A stretch of DNA of 42,575 nucleotides from an uncultured Clostridia bacterium (lineage in GTDB: Bacteria; Bacillota; Clostridia; Lachnospirales; Anaerotignaceae). Location of the stretch: positions 1 to 42,575 of the forward strand of contig CALWHR010000107.1 in NCBI GenBank assembly GCA_944380455.1, read 5' to 3'. The notes under the pieces were generated by a model. The model was given only the letters and a program-made list of their open reading frames with translations, ran no database searches and was not told the DNA's origin. Both the position numbers and the translations under genes were made by a program. Positions 1 to 8,776 of this stretch are shown piece after piece (position 1 is the stretch's first letter; each line of letters opens with the position of its first letter).

Positions 1-2
1 AA

Positions 3-3000
3 AAAAAAAAAAAGAAAAAAATAAAAAAAAAAAATGAAAGTTTGATTGATAAAAACAAAAAAATAGTTATTGAAAATAAAGACCTGCAAAAAAAAGAAGA
101 ATTATATAATAAAAAAATTGAAGAAAAAGAAGAGAGTTTTTATAAAAAATTAGAAGAAAAAGAAGAAATATTTTCCCAAAAATTAAAGGAAAAAGAAGAA
201 ATATTTTCTAAAAAATTAGAGGAAAAAGAAGAAATATATAATAAAAAAATAGAAGAAAAAGAGGAAATATTTCTTCAAAAACTTGAAGAAAAAATTAATG
301 TTATAAATGAAATAAAAAATCAAAATGAAAAAAATGAAAAAGATATCTTAATATATAAAAGAAAACTTAAAGAAAGCAAGAAAATTTCAAAAGATATAGA
401 AAAAAAATATAATATTTTATCAAATTCTAAATTTGGCAGACTGCAAATTAAATATTGGAACTTTAGAAGCAGAACAAAATATGGATTAAAAAGTATAAAA
501 TACAGAATAAGAGAAACTGCAAAGAAATCACCGCTTTTGTGTGAGATTGTATGGAAGTACAGAGAACGTAATAAAAAAAATATTCTATTACCTCAGACAA
601 ATGCTATTCCTATGCTTACTGGAAATGACAAATTATCTAAATTAAATGCAGCACAGAGAAGACAGCGTTTTGAGGAAAATACAGATAAAAATTATTTTGA
701 ATCAATTAAGGAGATATTAGATAAAATTCCAGAAAGTAACGGCGGAAGGTATTATGAAAAGCACAATTATAAAATAGGAATTGTAGCAGATGAATTTTTA
801 TATGCTGCTTTTAAAGATGCTGCCGATTTTGTTTTTATAACGCCTGAAAATTGGAAAGAAGCTGTAAATGTTACAGATTTTCTTCTTATGGTTTCGGCAT
901 GGAGAGGGTTAAATGAAGAGTGGCGCGGAGCAGCACAGGAAAATTCACCAAACAGACAACTCATATATGACATTATTGATGAGTATAGAAATCAGAATAA
1001 AATAACGGTCTTTTATTCCAAGGAAGATCCGCCAAATTACAATAGCTTTTTAGGCATAGCAAAAAAATGTGATTATATATTTACAACTTGTGCCGAAGTT
1101 GTAGAAAACTATAAACGCGATTGTGAGAATGATAATGTCAATGTACTGTGCTTTGGGATAAATCCTCTTTATCATAATCCGGTAGGATTTAAAAATCCGT
1201 TTAAAAAAGATGGTGTAATTTTTTCTGGTTCTTGGATGACAAAATATCCAGAAAGACTGAATGATATGAGGATGCTTTTTGACGGAGTTTTAGAAGGCAG
1301 CAAGGATTTAAAGATTATAGACAGGAATTATAATTATACTAAATCAGAAATTTACAGATACCCTGAGGAATACTGGAAATATGTTTCACCGTCTATTGAC
1401 CATACTTTACTTCAGAAAGTTCATAAATTATATAACTGGGCACTTAATATCAATACTGTAACTGCAAGTACTACTATGTTTGCAAACAGGGGTTATGAGC
1501 TTCAGGCAGCAGGAAATTTATTAATTTCCAACTACAGTGTTGGTGTAAATAATAAACTTCCGATGGTTTACACAGTGACAGATAAATTTGAGATAGGTCA
1601 GATTTTGAATAGTTATTCCGATGATGATTTATACAGACGTCAAGTTCAGGCAATACGTTCTGTTATGACTGGTGAAACTGCTTTTGACAGAGTTGGACAG
1701 GTTATAGAGACTATTGGACTTGAGAAAAATAAAAATGAAAGACGTATTTTAGTTGCTGCAAATAAAATTAATGATGATATTAAAGAAATGTTTGACAGAC
1801 AAAGCTATCAGTTTAAAAAATTAATATCAGAAGATGAGCTTAATGATAAAGTCTTGGCTGAAAGTGATATGATTGCTTTTTTCAATTCAGATATGGATTA
1901 TGGAATGTTCTATCTTGAAGATATGTCAAATGGTTTTAAATATACTGACAGCAGCTATGTTACAAAAGATGGATATTTAGACGGAAACAAGTTAGTAGAA
2001 GGCAAGGAACACGATTATGTAAATGTAATGAAAAATAAATATGTCTCTGTTTTTTGGAGCAAAGATTTTACAGCTGAGCAGCTGAAGAACTTTAACGGAG
2101 AAGTTGCGCTTGAAAATGGCTATAGCATAGACCATTTTAATTATAATACTCAAAAATATAGTATTGAAAAGAAAAAAGAATTTAAGTTATCTGTTATTGT
2201 ACCTGTATATAACAATGGCAAACAGCTTTTAGGAAAAGCTTTTTCATCACTCCAAAGAAGTTCTATGTTTACTGATATGGAAATTTTGTTTGTTGATGAT
2301 GGGTCAACAGATGGTTACACAGATAAACTTGTTAAGCACCTTGAAAGGAACTACAGTAATGTAAAGGCATATCTTTTTAATGATGGAGGAAGCGGTTCTG
2401 CTTCAAGACCAAGAAATAAGGGCGTTGAAATAGCATCATCTGCTTATGTGACATATCTTGATCCCGATAATGAAGCAATTTTTGATGGGTATGCAAAATT
2501 ATACAATTTAAGCACTGAGAATAATTATGATATAACTGTTGGAAATATGCTTAAACTTACTACAGAAATACTTGATGCTAAGTATTTCAGAAATTTTGAA
2601 GAGAAGTATGGTTCAGATGTTATTATAAACGATACTAAAAACTATATGGAAAAAACCAATTTTTCACCTATGAGTATTCAGGCTATGGTTATAAAAAAAT
2701 CTATAATAACTGATAGCGGTATAACTCAGCCGGTTGGCGCTGCCGGTCAGGATACTTTATTCTGCTGGGAACTGTTTTTCAATGCAAAGACAATAAAGGC
2801 TATAAATCTGCCGATTCATATTTATTATGCTGCTGTTGAAGGTTCAACAGTTAACAGTATAGGAAAAAGATTTTTTGAAAAATACTATTTAATAGAGGGT
2901 CCAAGAAGAAAAGCTCTTGAAAAATATGGTGTTTTGGATTTATATATGAAACAAAGATATAATTACTATTTTATAAACTGGACACTTAAAAAGCTTTCAC

Positions 3001-3137
3001 AGGCGAAAAAGGAAGAAGCAGACGAGTGTGCTGAAATAGTTTATAAAATGCACAAGATTTATGAAGATGTTTATCTGAATAACAGCAAAGTAATAAATGA
3101 GTTTGTTGAGACCTGTAAAAATAAGCATACTAATTAA
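3..3137 (+). CDS. Coiled-coil, two-domain glycosyltransferase (5' end outside window)
   Basis: The reading frame is open to the first base of the window, and the only nearby ATG (34) is in another frame. The true start is therefore probably upstream; TTG at 42 is a fallback giving 1031 residues. Residue numbers below count from that TTG. Residues 1-120 are Lys/Glu-rich coiled coil, including six 11-residue repeats at about 22-87. A basic linker follows (about 128-185). Residues about 240-560 resemble CgeB/DUF3880-type GT-B glycosyltransferases. Residues about 715-930 are a GT2 GT-A domain, with the family start motif LSVIVPVYNN and the nucleotide-binding VDDGSTDG at 751-758. Such tandem enzymes decorate surface glycans or flagellin; the acceptor here is unknown. 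It heads the AT-rich glycan locus. I am confident of glycosyltransferase activity, not of substrate. Confidence 0.8.
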   Translation, partial: KKKKKKIKKKNESLIDKNKKIVIENKDLQKKEELYNKKIEEKEESFYKKLEEKEEIFSQKLKEKEEIFSKKLEEKEEIYNKKIEEKEEIFLQKLEEKINVINEIKNQNEKNEKDILIYKRKLKESKKISKDIEKKYNILSNSKFGRLQIKYWNFRSRTKYGLKSIKYRIRETAKKSPLLCEIVWKYRERNKKNILLPQTNAIPMLTGNDKLSKLNAAQRRQRFEENTDKNYFESIKEILDKIPESNGGRYYEKHNYKIGIVADEFLYAAFKDAADFVFITPENWKEAVNVTDFLLMVSAWRGLNEEWRGAAQENSPNRQLIYDIIDEYRNQNKITVFYSKEDPPNYNSFLGIAKKCDYIFTTCAEVVENYKRDCENDNVNVLCFGINPLYHNPVGFKNPFKKDGVIFSGSWMTKYPERLNDMRMLFDGVLEGSKDLKIIDRNYNYTKSEIYRYPEEYWKYVSPSIDHTLLQKVHKLYNWALNINTVTASTTMFANRGYELQAAGNLLISNYSVGVNNKLPMVYTVTDKFEIGQILNSYSDDDLYRRQVQAIRSVMTGETAFDRVGQVIETIGLEKNKNERRILVAANKINDDIKEMFDRQSYQFKKLISEDELNDKVLAESDMIAFFNSDMDYGMFYLEDMSNGFKYTDSSYVTKDGYLDGNKLVEGKEHDYVNVMKNKYVSVFWSKDFTAEQLKNFNGEVALENGYSIDHFNYNTQKYSIEKKKEFKLSVIVPVYNNGKQLLGKAFSSLQRSSMFTDMEILFVDDGSTDGYTDKLVKHLERNYSNVKAYLFNDGGSGSASRPRNKGVEIASSAYVTYLDPDNEAIFDGYAKLYNLSTENNYDITVGNMLKLTTEILDAKYFRNFEEKYGSDVIINDTKNYMEKTNFSPMSIQAMVIKKSIITDSGITQPVGAAGQDTLFCWELFFNAKTIKAINLPIHIYYAAVEGSTVNSIGKRFFEKYYLIEGPRRKALEKYGVLDLYMKQRYNYYFINWTLKKLSQAKKEEADECAEIVYKMHKIYEDVYLNNSKVINEFVETCKNKHTN
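105..302 (+). repeat. Six tandem 33-bp (11-residue) coiled-coil repeats
   Basis: Six consecutive 11-residue units lie inside the first gene, with the pattern aromatic-x-K-K-I/L-E-E-K-E-E-I (for example FSKKLEEKEEI and YNKKIEEKEEI). They are encoded by near-identical 33-bp units. An 11-residue period is a hendecad, which favours a straight or slightly right-handed coiled coil. The runs of A and AAG/GAA codons are prone to slippage, so copy number may differ between strains. Confidence 0.8.
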
Positions 3138-3151
3138 AGGCGATATATATA

Positions 3152-3381
3152 GTTTTTTTACGAAAATATAAGAAAATATTAGTAATAATAAAAAATAGGA
3201 TTTTTTTAGCAGCTTTTATTAGCGTTTTTTATCACATTTTTTGCTTACCAATAAACTGCCAAATCATAATGATTTAAGATTGTATTTAGGTGTAGTTGGA
3301 GAGCTTTCAAATGGATTTCATTTTCTAAGTTTGCTGTTTATCTTACTATTATTATTTCTGTTTTTTAGAAAGGAAGTTTAA
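3152..3381 (+). pseudogene. Possible frameshifted remnant of a small membrane protein
   Basis: This gap of about 270 bases has no intact ORF, yet two overlapping frames read like protein. One frame, from about 3152, encodes a basic start and a hydrophobic helix (NRIFLAAFISVFYHIF) and ends about 3276. The other, 3223-3381, continues with NDLRLYLGVVGELSNG, a second hydrophobic helix and a basic end, then stops. Joining them needs a single frameshift near 3240, close to T-rich runs. No convincing start codon or ribosome-binding site is visible. I read it as the decayed tail of a membrane protein, but chance coding-like AT-rich DNA is possible. Confidence 0.3.
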
Positions 3382-3411
3382 TTAAACTTATTGTAACAAT
3401 GGGAGGAAAAA

Positions 3412-5286
3412 ATGAAAACAAAAAGAATTTTTCTAAAGAGTATAGAAAATTTTTATGAAGCTATACAAAATAGAATTAATTTATCTTCAGAATTTTTAAG
3501 TTTTTTAATAGGCATGGTAGGCTTTTATATTGTACATGCATCTTATTTTATTGAGAGACATGTTAATGAAGATTATAGACACTATATAACTGACTTAGCA
3601 GGAAATGCTCAAGTGTTTTTTAGTGGTTCAAGAATTTCTTTAGGCAGATTTTTAGGCGGCTTTACGGTATACTGCAATTCTTGGACTATAGGTTTTATTT
3701 GTGCTTTACTTTTATCATTAACTTGTGTTGTAATTATAAAGTTATTTGAGGTAAAAAATAAAATTAATGCGGCATTAATTTCTTTGGCTGTTGTTTCTTT
3801 TCCAAGTTTAGCCTGTACCTATGGTTATCTGACGATGGCACAAAATGTAAGCATTGCAATTTTTTGTGCAGTTATGTCTGTTTACTTAACAAAAAGATAT
3901 AAATTCGGGTTTATAATAGGTAGTATTTTGCTGATGATATCATTAGCTGAATATCAAGCTTATATTGCTTTGTCAGTAGTTTTATCGCTAATGATGGTAT
4001 TCGTATATTTAATAAATGAAAAGTCAATTAATAAAAGTTTTTTTATTTATTTGCTTAGATACCTGCTAATGGGAATATTAGGTGTAATATTATACTTAAT
4101 TATTTTAAAATTAATTTTAAAATTTAATAATGGCAGCTTGGCTAATTACAGAGGTGTAGAAAGTATGGGAAAGATACCTTTGTTAGAGCTGCCTAAACTG
4201 ATTTCTAACTCATACAGTAATTTTATAAAATTCTTTAAAGGAAGAATTTATTTTTATTTTCCATCGTTTGTTAAATGGTTTTATATTGTTATTGCTATTG
4301 GTTCGATTAATACGATTTTTGAGTATATTAAAATTAAGAATATAAAGATAAAAATAGCAGCGTTAATTTTTATAATAATCTTTCCTTTATCTGTGGATAT
4401 AATTGAGATAATTGCTCCTGAATCCGGTTTAGATGCTATTAGTTCGTATGTATTTGTTATGTGTATAATAGTACCTTTGGGTATGCTGGAATATTCAAAA
4501 AGTAATTGTTTGAAACTGATAACTGGAGTATTAACATTAGGAATACTTACATGTAATTATAGCTCTATCAGCAGATATTATTTATTTTTAGATAGTGTTT
4601 ATGAGCAGACGGCTTTTTTTGAAAATAGATTGTATGCAAGAATAGAAGAAACTGAAGGTTTTGAGTATGGTATGCCTGTTGCAATAATTTCGGGAAAGGA
4701 CGCTCCTATAAATAATACAAACTATAATAATGATACAGAATTTCCTGAATTAAGAGGCGAAAGAGGAATATTTACAAAGTACATTGGTTTGAGTCAGACT
4801 GATGCACGAAATTCACAAAAAACTGTAAATTTATTTCAAGTAATGTTAGGCGCAGATGTATCTATTGCTGATAGTAATGCAATAGAAGAAATTAAGAATA
4901 CAGAAGAATATAGGAATATGGGAATATATCCTGATAAAGATGGAATTAAAGTTATAAATGGTGTTATGGTTGTTAATTTTGTCGATCACTCTATAGGACC
5001 TGACCTTTTAACAGATGATTTTGATATTTTTGCTGAAGAAAATATCGTTACAATAACGAATAATTATAGTTTTGGTGATTTTGAATATGCTTGGTATATT
5101 TATAATGACGGACAGGCAATAGATAAAATTATGTATAGTGATAATAATTCTTTAGAATATACTTTTGAAGCTGATGGCAATTATAGTGTTAAGGCGTTTA
5201 TTATGGATAAATCAAACAATGATAACAGAAAATCTGTAATAGTAAGTGATTTTACAGTAAAAGATGGAATTGTTAGTATTAAATAA
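3412..5286 (+). CDS. GtrII-type membrane glucosyltransferase with C-terminal beta domain
   Basis: A 624-residue integral membrane protein starting at ATG 3412 behind GGGAGG. The N-terminal 400 residues carry about ten hydrophobic helices. Between helices 1 and 2 lie acidic residues and the stretch FSGSRISLGRFLGG, which resembles the GtrII family (serotype-converting O-antigen glucosyltransferases). These act on the outer face, using an undecaprenyl-phosphate-linked sugar made by GtrB and flipped by GtrA. A GtrB/GtrA pair is present at 9995-11355. Residues about 400-530 are soluble. Residues about 531-620 form a beta-rich domain (NNYSFGDFEYAWYIYNDG, then KIMYSDNNSLEY) that is repeated at the end of the next gene. 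That domain faintly recalls Y_Y_Y or PKD-like folds; I do not recognise it firmly. Transferred sugar and acceptor are inferred. Confidence 0.72.
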   Translation: MKTKRIFLKSIENFYEAIQNRINLSSEFLSFLIGMVGFYIVHASYFIERHVNEDYRHYITDLAGNAQVFFSGSRISLGRFLGGFTVYCNSWTIGFICALLLSLTCVVIIKLFEVKNKINAALISLAVVSFPSLACTYGYLTMAQNVSIAIFCAVMSVYLTKRYKFGFIIGSILLMISLAEYQAYIALSVVLSLMMVFVYLINEKSINKSFFIYLLRYLLMGILGVILYLIILKLILKFNNGSLANYRGVESMGKIPLLELPKLISNSYSNFIKFFKGRIYFYFPSFVKWFYIVIAIGSINTIFEYIKIKNIKIKIAALIFIIIFPLSVDIIEIIAPESGLDAISSYVFVMCIIVPLGMLEYSKSNCLKLITGVLTLGILTCNYSSISRYYLFLDSVYEQTAFFENRLYARIEETEGFEYGMPVAIISGKDAPINNTNYNNDTEFPELRGERGIFTKYIGLSQTDARNSQKTVNLFQVMLGADVSIADSNAIEEIKNTEEYRNMGIYPDKDGIKVINGVMVVNFVDHSIGPDLLTDDFDIFAEENIVTITNNYSFGDFEYAWYIYNDGQAIDKIMYSDNNSLEYTFEADGNYSVKAFIMDKSNNDNRKSVIVSDFTVKDGIVSIK

Positions 5287-5315
5287 AGTTATGTAAAGTA
5301 AAAAGGAGACTTTTT

Positions 5316-7073
5316 ATGGAAAGGTATGTTAATAAAAAAATAAAAATTAATACTTTTTTAATAATATTTTTAATAATACTTTTGTTTAATTACATTGTAT
5401 CTAAAAGAATAGTGTATTATGATAGTAATTCTTATTGGACTTTGGGAGATGAAGTCATTAAAAATGGATTTTTGGCTTATCCTGAAAGTTTTAGAGGATA
5501 TTTTTTCCCATGTCTTATATCGCTTTTAAAAGAAATAGGCATTGCAATGTTTAGTTCTAAATGGATACTTTTTATGGTTTTTGGAAGTTTATGTGCTTCC
5601 TTTATAATTACTATAGCTATACCTTCATTATTAGATATTAAAAATATAACAAAAAAGAGATATTTTATTGGAACAATTATTAATACTGTAATATTTTTGT
5701 ATTTTTGGAAAGATTCTATATTATATCCTTTAACAGATATATTTGCGATTTTTTTCTATAGTATAGGATTAATGCTTTTAAATAAAATAATTAATTTTAG
5801 CAAAGAGAAATTTAGTATTATACTATTTTTTATTTCTTTATTTGTAGGTATATTTTTATATTGTGCTTACAATACAAGAACAATATATCTTGTTCCATCT
5901 TTTTTACTTATTATAAGTTATTTTATTTATATGTTTCATAAATTGAAAATAAATAAATACTTAACGATTTGTATTTGTGCAATAGGAATTGTTATAGGAG
6001 GTTCAATAGTTGCTTACCCTCAAATGAAAATAAACCATCAATATACAAACAAATATACTCCTAAGGTATTAACAGAATTTAGATCGTGATATGAATATAG
6101 TTTGAGTGATTGGCAGTTATTGCAGGGAATGAGATATGAAAGATATGAAACTTATGTAGGTGATAAGGTAGGAAATCAAGATACTGGTGGCGTAAGATTT
6201 TATGATTATACAGGAAGTAAGATTGTATCTTTAGAAAATTTACCAAACAATATAAGTCTTTTCCAATTTATTAAATTATTTCTAAAATATCCATTAGATT
6301 TTATAGGAATGTATGTTAGGTCAACTATTAACTATATGACGCCTATTTATTCAGAAATATATGTAAATGATATTTGGAAAGATAAAAGCTTTAATATTTT
6401 ACTAAACGCAATAATTTGGATTATAGCATTTGGTACGTTGATTTTTCAGCCAAAAGAAAAAGTAAGGGAGTGGTTTAAGAATTTTAAATTTTCAGTCCCA
6501 ATTTTTTGTTTTATATTTCCATGTTTAATGATAATACCGGGTGCTCCGGAAACTAGATTCTTTTTGCCAGCATATTTTCTATTGTATGGTTTTGTATGTT
6601 ATAAAATTAATTATAAAGAATTATTTAGTTTATTGAAAAAATATAAATATAGTTTAACAATAATGTTTTTTGCTATTCTTTTTACGTGGATATCTGTAAT
6701 TGGTTCAACTCTTGGAAACACCGGACAGCCAGAAGATGCAATATTAATTTCTGGCATAGAACAAAATTTTGGGGCTCCAGATTTAGTTTCAGCAGACTTT
6801 AAAGTATCATCAAAAGAGAATAAAATTATTATAGAAAATAATTATGATTATGGAGATTATAATTACGCATGGTATATATATTGTAATGAAGAAGCTATTG
6901 ATAAAATAATGTATAGTGATAATAATACTTTAGAGTATGAATTTAAGGAAGATGGAAAATACAGTATTAAATCATTTATAAAAAATACTAAAGATAGCGA
7001 AGACAAACAATCTATAATAGTTTGTACAGTAGATGTTAACAATGGAAAGACAAAAGTGTCTAAAGGGATGTGA
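5316..7073 (+). pseudogene. GT-C-like membrane glycosyltransferase split by in-frame TGA
   Basis: A start at ATG 5316 with AAAAGGAG upstream reads 257 codons to TGA at 6087-6089. The same frame then stays open to 7073, so the intact form would be about 585 residues. The first part begins with a helix, then YYDSNSYWTLGDE, an acidic first loop typical of GT-C enzymes (ArnT/PMT-like, lipid-linked sugar donors), and many further helices. The second part has RYERYETYVGD, more helices, and a C-terminal beta domain (fused residues about 489-580) closely similar to that of the upstream GtrII-like protein. A single change such as TGG to TGA explains the break. No good ribosome-binding site precedes TTG 6102, so restart is doubtful. 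It could be a true mutation, a sequencing error, or two short polypeptides. Confidence 0.72.
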
Positions 7074-7077
7074 TTTT

Positions 7078-8175
7078 ATGAATATACCGGCAAATAGACT
7101 TGACAGAGGTTTTTATAAGTATCAGAAGGAATTTGAACAGAAAGCACTTGATGTATTGCGCTCAGGTTGGTATGTTTTAGGTAATGAAGTGTCTTCTTTT
7201 GAAAAGGAATATGCTGAATATACTGGTGCAAATCATTGTGTTGGTTTGGCAAGCGGATTAGATGCACTTTGGATTGCATTTAGAGTGCTTGGAATAGGCA
7301 AGGGCGATGAAGTGATTGTCCAAGGCAACACTTATATAGCAAGCGTAATGGGAATTACAATCAATGGGGCAACACCTGTATTTGTTGAACCCGATGAATA
7401 TTTCAATATTGATGCTGACAAAATTGAAGAAAAAATTACAAATAAAACAAAAGCTATTCTTGTTGTTCATTTATATGGACAAGCTTCAAATATGGGAAAA
7501 ATAATGGAGATTGCTAAAAAGTATAATCTTAGAGTTGTGGAAGATTGTGCCCAGTGTCATGGTGCACTCTATGATGGAAAAATGACTGGAACTTTTGGTG
7601 ATGTAGGGTGTTTTTCATTCTATCCGTCTAAAAATTTAGGTGCTTTTGGTGATTCAGGTGCAATTACAACAAATGATGCTAAAATTGCTGAAGATGTTAA
7701 AGTATTCAGAAACTACGGAAGTGAAAAAAGATATTATAATAAAGTTGTAGGAACAAATTCACGATTAGATGAAATACAGGCTGGTTTACTTAGGGTAAGA
7801 CTTAAACATTTAAAAGAACTTAATGAAGAGAGAAAAGAAATATGTGAGCGATATTTGTCTTGTATTGATAATAAATTAATTATTTTGCCAACTGCAAGAG
7901 AAAATGCAACAACAGTATGGCATCAGTTTGTAATAAAATGTGAATACAGAGACGAATTAATTGAATACTTAAAAAATAAAGAAATAGGTACTATTATACA
8001 TTATCCAATTCCGCCTCATTTGTCAGAAGCATATAATTATCTGAATATTAAGGAAGGTTCATTGCCTATAACTGAAAAATATGCAAAAACTGTATTATCA
8101 ATACCATTATATAATGGTATGACAAAAGAAGAACAGGACTATGTCATAGATGCTATTAATAATTTTAGGAAGTGA
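7078..8175 (+). CDS. dTDP-3-keto-sugar aminotransferase (FdtB/QdtB-type, DegT/DnrJ/EryC1)
   Basis: A 365-residue PLP-dependent sugar aminotransferase. ATG 7078 is chosen over the in-frame upstream ATGs because TAAAGGGA sits just before it and the product then starts [11 protein letters not shown], as family members do. K185 in [12 protein letters not shown] is the expected Schiff-base lysine. Other DegT-family marks are GVGLASG-like GLASGLDAL near the N-terminus, the EDCAQCHGA stretch and the NYGSEKRY region. With a 3,4-ketoisomerase at 9595 and RmlA/RmlB downstream, the likely reaction is glutamate-dependent amination of dTDP-3-keto-6-deoxyhexose to a 3-amino-3,6-dideoxyhexose. Whether the product has galacto (Fuc3N) or gluco (Qui3N) configuration depends on the isomerase and cannot be told here. 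Confidence 0.86.
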   Translation: MNIPANRLDRGFYKYQKEFEQKALDVLRSGWYVLGNEVSSFEKEYAEYTGANHCVGLASGLDALWIAFRVLGIGKGDEVIVQGNTYIASVMGITINGATPVFVEPDEYFNIDADKIEEKITNKTKAILVVHLYGQASNMGKIMEIAKKYNLRVVEDCAQCHGALYDGKMTGTFGDVGCFSFYPSKNLGAFGDSGAITTNDAKIAEDVKVFRNYGSEKRYYNKVVGTNSRLDEIQAGLLRVRLKHLKELNEERKEICERYLSCIDNKLIILPTARENATTVWHQFVIKCEYRDELIEYLKNKEIGTIIHYPIPPHLSEAYNYLNIKEGSLPITEKYAKTVLSIPLYNGMTKEEQDYVIDAINNFRK

Positions 8176-8180
8176 ATTTT

Positions 8181-8723
8181 TTGAAAACAAGAGAATTAGA
8201 ACTTAAAGATGCTGAGTATATGTTAGAATGGATGAAAGACGAAGGTACAAAAAAAGTTTTTAAATTTAACTTCAATAATATGACTCTTCAAGATACACAA
8301 AATTTTATTATTAACAGCAGAGAGGATAATACTAATTGTCATTTAGCTGTTGTTGATGAAAATGATGAATATTTAGGTACTGTAAGTCTTAAAAATATTG
8401 ATTATGAAAATATGAATGCAGAATATGCTATTAGTTTAAGAAAAAAAGCTTTTGGTAAGGGTGCTTCAAGTTTAGCAACATCAGAAATTTTAAAAAAAGC
8501 TTTTTATGATTTAGGATTAAAAAGAGTCTATCTTAATGTTTTAAGTGATAATTTAAGAGCTATTTCTTTTTATGAAAAATTTGGTTTTATATATGAAGGT
8601 GAATTTAAGGAACATATTTTTATAAACAACACTCTAAAAAATATAAAATGGTATCGAATGATGAAACAAGAATATGAAAACAAAATGTTAACTAATTGTC
8701 AATCGGGGGGCAGAATTATTTAA
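8181..8723 (+). CDS. GNAT (RimJ/RimL-like) acetyltransferase
   Basis: A 180-residue GNAT-fold acetyltransferase. TTG 8181 is preferred because AGGAAG lies about 9 bases upstream; GTG 8172 is in frame but only one base from that site. The RimJ/RimL layout is visible: RELELKDAEYMLEWM at the start, the LGTVSL strand, an acetyl-CoA-binding region around KKAFGKGASSLATSEIL, and the NLRAISFYEKFGFIYEGE ending typical of the fold. Its stop region follows the aminotransferase without a gap, so it is probably a sugar N-acyltransferase of the same pathway (compare WecD and PseH, which are GNATs). It could instead modify a protein or a second sugar. A run of six G lies near its 3' end. Confidence 0.75.
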   Translation: MKTRELELKDAEYMLEWMKDEGTKKVFKFNFNNMTLQDTQNFIINSREDNTNCHLAVVDENDEYLGTVSLKNIDYENMNAEYAISLRKKAFGKGASSLATSEILKKAFYDLGLKRVYLNVLSDNLRAISFYEKFGFIYEGEFKEHIFINNTLKNIKWYRMMKQEYENKMLTNCQSGGRII

Positions 8724-8741
8724 CATATCTTTTTTCATTCT
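8705..8741 (+). other. G6 tract and hairpin between the two acyltransferase genes
   Basis: GGGGGGCAGAAT (8705-8716) can pair with ATTCTGCCACC, about 20 bases downstream, forming a stem of about 10 bp with one mismatch. No T-tract follows, so it is not a normal terminator. It ends about 20 bases before the ribosome-binding site of the next gene and could affect its translation or mRNA stability. The six-G run is also a potential slippage site near the end of the GNAT gene. Confidence 0.35.
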
Positions 8742-8776
8742 GCCACCTAGCGGCATGAATGAAAGGAGAAATGATC

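Noticed and set aside
105-302. Tandem 33-bp repeats as a possible CRISPR array
   Set aside because: The units are contiguous with no unique spacers, and they encode an uninterrupted coiled coil in the gene's frame.
6087-6089. TGA as a selenocysteine codon
   Set aside because: The site is in a loop of a membrane glycosyltransferase family with no known selenoprotein, and I see no clear hairpin directly downstream. A point mutation is simpler.
7033-7077. Upstream extension of the aminotransferase from ATG 7033
   Set aside because: It overlaps the coding end of the preceding gene and lacks a ribosome-binding site; ATG 7078 has both a site and the expected N-terminus.
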